A stretch of DNA of 64,000 bases from Bacillota bacterium (GTDB lineage Bacteria > Bacillota > Clostridia > Oscillospirales > Ruminococcaceae), in assembly GCA_023460035.1 (NCBI GenBank), contig JAEWRN010000044.1, positions 124,001 through 188,000 on the forward strand, in the 5' to 3' direction. Made by a program: the position numbers and the translations under genes. The notes beneath the pieces are model-generated. The model had not been told where the DNA came from. It ran no database searches and saw only the letters and a program-made list of their open reading frames with translations. Below, piece by piece: positions 60,442 to 64,000 of this stretch. Each line of letters starts with the position of its first letter. Position 1 is the stretch's first letter.

Positions 60442-61459
60442 GCACCTTCACCGCCTTTCGTTTTGAACTGCCGCCCCACACGCGCGCCCAGCGGGCAAAG
60501 AAGCCGGGGCGTCCGGGGGCGCCGTCCCCGCTGTCCTTCGACAGGCGAATGCGCGGGTCAATAACGCCATACAGAATATCCACGACCAGCATGATGCCGA
60601 TGTACATGGCGCTGTAAATAAAGCTCAGCGCAATGACGACGTTGTAGTCGTTCGACTGAATGGCCGTCACCAGCAGGCTGCCCACACCGGGGATCGAGAA
60701 GATTTTTTCAACCACAAGGCTGCCGGTCATCAAATCGACGATTAGCGGGGCCAGCACGGTGATGATGGGGATCAGGGTGTTGCGCAGGGCGTGCCGCACA
60801 ATCAGCGGCGCACCGTGCACACCCTTGCTCTCTGCCAGCAGCATGTAATCGCTGCCCATGACCTCCAGCATTTCGTTGCGGGTAAACCGCGCAATGGATG
60901 CCATGGTAAACATGCTCAGCGCAATACTGGGCAAAATACTGGAGGCAAATGCCGCTTTTGAGTCATACAGCATGGGCAACCAGCTTAGCTGGAACCCAAA
61001 CACATAGCTCAGCGCCAAAGCAAACACATAGCTTGGCACCGACACCCCCAGTACCGAGATGATCGTTGCGATTGTATCCGCTGCAGTACCGCGGTTCAGC
61101 GCTGCAATAATACCGAGCAAGAGGCCCACCAAAGCCCCAAGGCCGACTGCCATGCCACCGACATTGATACTCACAGGCAGGCGAGTCTGGACAAGCTGAC
61201 TGATGGGAGTGTTTTTGCTGATATTGTAGCTAACCCCAAAATCCCCTTTGGCAAGGTTAGCGACATACCGTCCAAACTGGACGACCAACGGCTGGTCAAG
61301 GCCGTATTTTGCATTGAGTACTGCACGCTGGCTTTCGTTCAGCTTCTCGTCGTTGAACGGCGAACCCGGCATTAGCTGCAACAGCGTGAACAGCACCAAG
61401 GTGATGGCCAGCAGGGTAAACACCGAAATCAGTACCCGCTTAAAAATGTAGCGTTTCAC
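60434..61459 (-). CDS. oppB: Oligopeptide ABC transporter permease OppB
   Basis: A 341-aa permease with six helices. The N-terminus KRYIFKRVLISVFTLLAITL, MPGSPF and LLAESKGVHGAPLIVRHALRN (EAA motif) are typical of OppB/DppB. The start is GTG at 61459, with AAGAGGGA upstream. It follows an intercistronic terminator that separates it from oppA, so the permeases are made at a lower level than the binding protein. Confidence 0.94.
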   Translation of the reverse strand: MKRYIFKRVLISVFTLLAITLVLFTLLQLMPGSPFNDEKLNESQRAVLNAKYGLDQPLVVQFGRYVANLAKGDFGVSYNISKNTPISQLVQTRLPVSINVGGMAVGLGALVGLLLGIIAALNRGTAADTIATIISVLGVSVPSYVFALALSYVFGFQLSWLPMLYDSKAAFASSILPSIALSMFTMASIARFTRNEMLEVMGSDYMLLAESKGVHGAPLIVRHALRNTLIPIITVLAPLIVDLMTGSLVVEKIFSIPGVGSLLVTAIQSNDYNVVIALSFIYSAMYIGIMLVVDILYGVIDPRIRLSKDSGDGAPGRPGFFARWARVWGGSSKRKAVKVHE

Positions 61460-61488
61460 TGTGTTCCCTCTTTCTTTTGATTTTACCC

Positions 61489-61529
61489 GAAAAAACGCAG
61501 CGGCCTTGAGAAGTATCAAAGCCGCTGCG
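61489..61529 (-). terminator. Intercistronic hairpin between oppA and oppB
   Basis: On the minus strand CGCAGCGGC and GCCGCTGCG arms (61521-61529 and 61496-61504) are followed by a T-run. Partial termination here would favour oppA over the membrane and ATPase genes. Confidence 0.82.
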
Positions 61530-61560
61530 CAGGCAGGTTCAGAGCAAAAGGCTTATGCCA

Positions 61561-63246
61561 TTAGCCTTTCACGGCGTTCTTGTACACGCGGTTCAGCGCC
61601 ACAGGGTGGAACTCAATGCCGCTGACATTCGACTTGATCATGTTCGCATCCGCTTTCGTGTACAGCGGGGCAATCACGGCCTCGTCCATTACAATTTTCT
61701 CTGCGTCATACAATGCGCTCCAACGGGCTTCGGCATCGGTGATGTACTTACCGGTGGTGCAGTCTGCAATGATCTGGTCGTACTCCGTATTGCTCCACAG
61801 GCCGTAGTTGTTGCTGTTATCGGTGACCCACATGTTCAGGTAGGTCATCGGGTCTGCATAGTCGGGGCCCCAGCGGGTCAGGCAAACTTCGTAGTTGCCG
61901 TTCTGGATATCCTCAACGCGCTGCTTCTTCGGCTCGACCTTCAGGTTCAGGGTCACGCCGGGCAGTGCTTTTTCAATCTGCTCTTTCAGCACAGCGGCCA
62001 CGTTCTGGGTCTCTGTCTGGTCTTCCAGCAGCAGCTCAAAAGTAAAGGTGTCCTGGCCAAGCTCTTCTTTCGCCTTTGCATAGTACTCGGCAGCCTTGGC
62101 GGCGTCATCCGAGCAAACATCGGCAAAACGGGTCTGGTCGGCGCTGAAATCGGTGCCGTCCGGGCCGGTCGCAAACTGCGGCGGCACTGCGGTGTAGGTG
62201 GCAACCGAGCCGTCCTTCACAACGTCACTCACGATGGACTCGCGGTTGACGGCGTTTGTAATGGCAAGGCGCATATTCGCGTTGTTCAGCGCGGGCACGT
62301 CGTGGCCGTTCATGGTAATGTACCACATGTAGCCGGCACCGACCACATTCAGTTCGGGGTCGCCGCTGACCTGGTCTACCTGGTCGCCGCTCAGCTTGAC
62401 AATGTCAAGGTCGCCGTTCTGGTAGCTCAGGAAAGCCTGCTGGCTGTCCTTGATGACCTGATAGTTCAGGCCGTCCAGCTTCACGCTTGCCGCGTTGTAG
62501 TAATCCGGGTTTTTCACCAGGCTGAAAGCCAGGGTGGCCGGCTCGTAGCTGTCCAGCTTAAACGCGCCGTTGCTCAGCACGGTCTCGGGGCTGGTGCCAA
62601 AGGTGCCGGCAGCAAGGCCTTCATAGAAAGCACGGTTGATCGGGTAGAAGGTGGGGAAGTACATCAGGCTGAGGAAGTACGAAACCGGCACATTCAGCTC
62701 AACCTTCAGGGTGTTTGCATCTACCGCAGTCACGCCAAGGTCGGTGACAGGCTTTTCGCCGGCAATAATCTCGGCTGCGTTTTTGATTTGGCCGATGTCG
62801 CTGAGCATGTAAGAATACTCAGAGGCGTTCGCGGGATCAGCCGCACGCTGCCAGCCAAACACAAAGTCGTCTGCGGTAACGGGGTCGCCGTTGCTCCACT
62901 TTGCGTCTTTGCGCAGGTGGAAGGTATAGGTCATGCCGTCGTCGCTCAAATCATAGCTCTCAGCAATGGCTGCCACCGCTTTACCGGTGGAGTCCATCTG
63001 CATCAGGCCGTCGGTGTAATCGGCAATGACCTCAAAACTGGTACCGTCCGTAGCGAGCTGCGGGTCCAAGCTTGCGACCTCCACCTCTACCATGACGTTC
63101 AGGATGTTGTTGCCCGTAGTCGCAGCAGTGCTGGAAGCACCGGAAGCCGCCGCGCTGGAAGCAGGTGTAGTTCCACCGCAAGCAACCAGACTCACGGCAA
63201 GTACGCCAGCAAGGGTGCCGACGGCCAGACGTTTGATCAGGTTCAT
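61561..63246 (-). CDS. oppA: Oligopeptide-binding lipoprotein OppA
   Basis: A 561-aa extracellular solute-binding protein of family 5. The signal peptide ends in a lipobox (LVAC, Cys23), then a Ser/Ala/Thr linker. VASLDPQLATDGTS, MTYTFHLRKDAKWSNGDPVTADDFVFGWQR (shown here only as the family block around 105-135) and the DPMTYLNMW region are typical of OppA. The start MNLIKRLAVG has GAGGAG upstream. It is the first gene of oppABCDF and most likely the peptide receptor. Confidence 0.94.
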   Translation of the reverse strand: MNLIKRLAVGTLAGVLAVSLVACGGTTPASSAAASGASSTAATTGNNILNVMVEVEVASLDPQLATDGTSFEVIADYTDGLMQMDSTGKAVAAIAESYDLSDDGMTYTFHLRKDAKWSNGDPVTADDFVFGWQRAADPANASEYSYMLSDIGQIKNAAEIIAGEKPVTDLGVTAVDANTLKVELNVPVSYFLSLMYFPTFYPINRAFYEGLAAGTFGTSPETVLSNGAFKLDSYEPATLAFSLVKNPDYYNAASVKLDGLNYQVIKDSQQAFLSYQNGDLDIVKLSGDQVDQVSGDPELNVVGAGYMWYITMNGHDVPALNNANMRLAITNAVNRESIVSDVVKDGSVATYTAVPPQFATGPDGTDFSADQTRFADVCSDDAAKAAEYYAKAKEELGQDTFTFELLLEDQTETQNVAAVLKEQIEKALPGVTLNLKVEPKKQRVEDIQNGNYEVCLTRWGPDYADPMTYLNMWVTDNSNNYGLWSNTEYDQIIADCTTGKYITDAEARWSALYDAEKIVMDEAVIAPLYTKADANMIKSNVSGIEFHPVALNRVYKNAVKG

Positions 63247-63297
63247 ATGTTGTAGCTCCTCTCTTTTTCCTGAAAGATTTCTCTTTATAACAAAAAT

Positions 63298-63328
63298 CGC
63301 TCGTCTCACAGAACCGGTGAAACGAGCG
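63298..63328 (-). promoter_or_regulatory. Possible attenuator hairpin in the oppA leader
   Basis: CGCTCGTCTCAC (63298-63309) pairs with GTGAAACGAGCG (63317-63328) with one mismatch. On the minus strand it is followed by ATTTTTG. A competing GAGCG/CGCTC pairing just upstream could act as antiterminator. Confidence 0.45.
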
Positions 63329-63347
63329 CCTTTGCTCGATGTTTTAG

Positions 63348-63376
63348 AGTATACCGCGGGTGGTATGGTTTGTCAA
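63348..63376 (-). promoter_or_regulatory. oppA promoter
   Basis: Minus strand TTGACA (63371-63376), 17 bases, TATACT (63348-63353), about 100 bases upstream of oppA. The remaining 63.38-63.66 kb is A/T-rich non-coding DNA, with a CCTTATATATAAGG palindrome at 63633-63646. Confidence 0.85.
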
Positions 63377-63661
63377 TACTATCTCTCATTTCGGATGGCG
63401 TGCTTTCCCAGTTTTGGGTGGTAAAATATACACATTCCGTATTGGTTTTCGGTCAAAAAGACAATTTAACCCATCGAATTCTTGCCCGTCTTTGTCGTTT
63501 TTGTAGTCTTATTCCCGCCCACTGTTTTTCTGCCAAAAACAAAATGAATTTTTTTACTTTTTATACTCTGCACTTTTTTACACTAGTGCAGCATTGCTCT
63601 GCGGCAGCAGCACCCTTTACCGCACCCTTCTACCTTATATATAAGGGGGCTGCACACGCAC

Positions 63662-63693
63662 AAAACCGGCCGGGCAATTTGCCAGCCGGTTTT
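63662..63693 (-). terminator. Intrinsic terminator after the permease gene
   Basis: AAAACCGGC (63662-63670) and GCCGGTTTT (63685-63693) with an inner GGC/GCC stem. Confidence 0.83.
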
Positions 63694-63708
63694 GTATATT
63701 TGATGTTG

Positions 63709-64000
63709 TTATAAACTAAATTCTTTGCCGCCGTTAATTTTGGTAAATGCCAGCAGCGACAACACGGTCAGCACCGTTAAAATGGTGGACAGCGCCGCCG
63801 CCACCCCGTAGTTGCCGCGCACAACCTCGGTGTACACCGCCACTGTCAGGGTTTTGGTGCGCCCGGTGTACAAAATGATTGCGGTGGAAAGCTCGCTGAT
63901 CATCGTGACCCAGCTGAGGATGGCGCCCGAGACAATGCCCGCCGCCATCATGGGCACCGTGACGCGGGAGAACACCTTGAATTTGGACGCGCCCAGGCTG
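63709..64000 (-). CDS. ABC transporter permease, FbpB-like (3' part)
   Basis: The last 96 or so residues of a permease that continues beyond the right edge. LGASKFKVFSRVTVPMMAAGI is the end of an EAA loop, followed by helices ending in TVLSLLAFTKINGG. The ISELSTAIILYTGRTKTLTVAVY block is typical of ferric-iron (FbpB) or related double-size permeases. The start is outside the window. Confidence 0.82.
   Translation of the reverse strand, partial: SLGASKFKVFSRVTVPMMAAGIVSGAILSWVTMISELSTAIILYTGRTKTLTVAVYTEVVRGNYGVAAALSTILTVLTVLSLLAFTKINGGKEFSL

Noticed and set aside
1..64000. CRISPR arrays, tRNA/rRNA genes, insertion sequences and prophage
   Set aside because: No regularly spaced repeats of CRISPR size, no cloverleaf or rRNA-like sequence, no transposase and no phage structural gene were seen; the lone integrase is not enough to call a prophage.

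Overview
The window comes from a GC-rich (high-50s % by eye) Gram-positive genome in the class Clostridia, most likely an Oscillospiraceae/Ruminococcaceae-type gut anaerobe. Supporting signs are strong AGGAGG-like ribosome sites, consensus sigma-A promoters, a T-box leader, OhrR-, LytTR-DUF3021- and PadR-type regulators, an Opp transporter and a GADGPT mini-membrane-protein gene. Class is fairly safe; family is inference. There is no rRNA, tRNA, CRISPR array, IS element or phage structural gene.

Layout. (1) 1-12.2 kb: the end of a GGDEF protein, then a minus-strand arginine/carbamoyl-phosphate operon, argG-argC-argJ-argB-argD-argF-carA-carB. It runs from one consensus promoter with three ARG-box-like sites. 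carB is fused in frame to a DapF-like domain that lacks one catalytic cysteine. argH is not present. (2) 12.2-24.4 kb: small single genes and stress switches: aldo/keto reductase, GNAT, diguanylate cyclase, OhrR-like regulator plus glutathione peroxidase with matching OhrR boxes, M20 hydrolase, AraC-GyrI regulator, GNAT, TfoX-C and zinc-ribbon genes with TetR diverging from a DJ-1 gene, and an MCP. (3) 24.4-34.2 kb: patatin, zinc-ribbon membrane protein, a flavodoxin-methyltransferase-GyrI-GrpB run, an AraC-VOC-MmcQ run, a second diguanylate cyclase, an Xre/membrane-protein pair behind three operator repeats at exact 23-bp steps, and a solitary tyrosine recombinase. (4) 34.3-44.1 kb: second MCP, LytTR-DUF3021 pair with a typical 9-bp direct-repeat site, a long structured leader before a C39-like lipoprotein, a T-box riboswitch driving a YkvI-type transporter and a GldA-like dehydrogenase, then PHP phosphoesterase and M20 amidohydrolase. 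(5) 44.1-57.3 kb: heterodimeric ABC exporter with its MarR regulator, FapA-like protein, LysR diverging from a split chromate transporter, MBL hydrolase, PadR operon, MGMT-like protein, HEAT-repeat protein and a frameshifted mini-gene. (6) 57.3-64 kb: oppA-B-C-D-F on the minus strand and the end of an FbpB-like permease.

Most genes end in strong intrinsic hairpins, many of them bidirectional, so transcription units are easy to delimit. The most unusual items are the CarB-DapF fusion with Cys-to-Ala, the T-box on a transporter/dehydrogenase operon, the exact 23-bp operator array, the frameshifted GADGPT mini-gene and two unexplained structured intergenic regions (37.56-37.90 and 55.16-55.35 kb).
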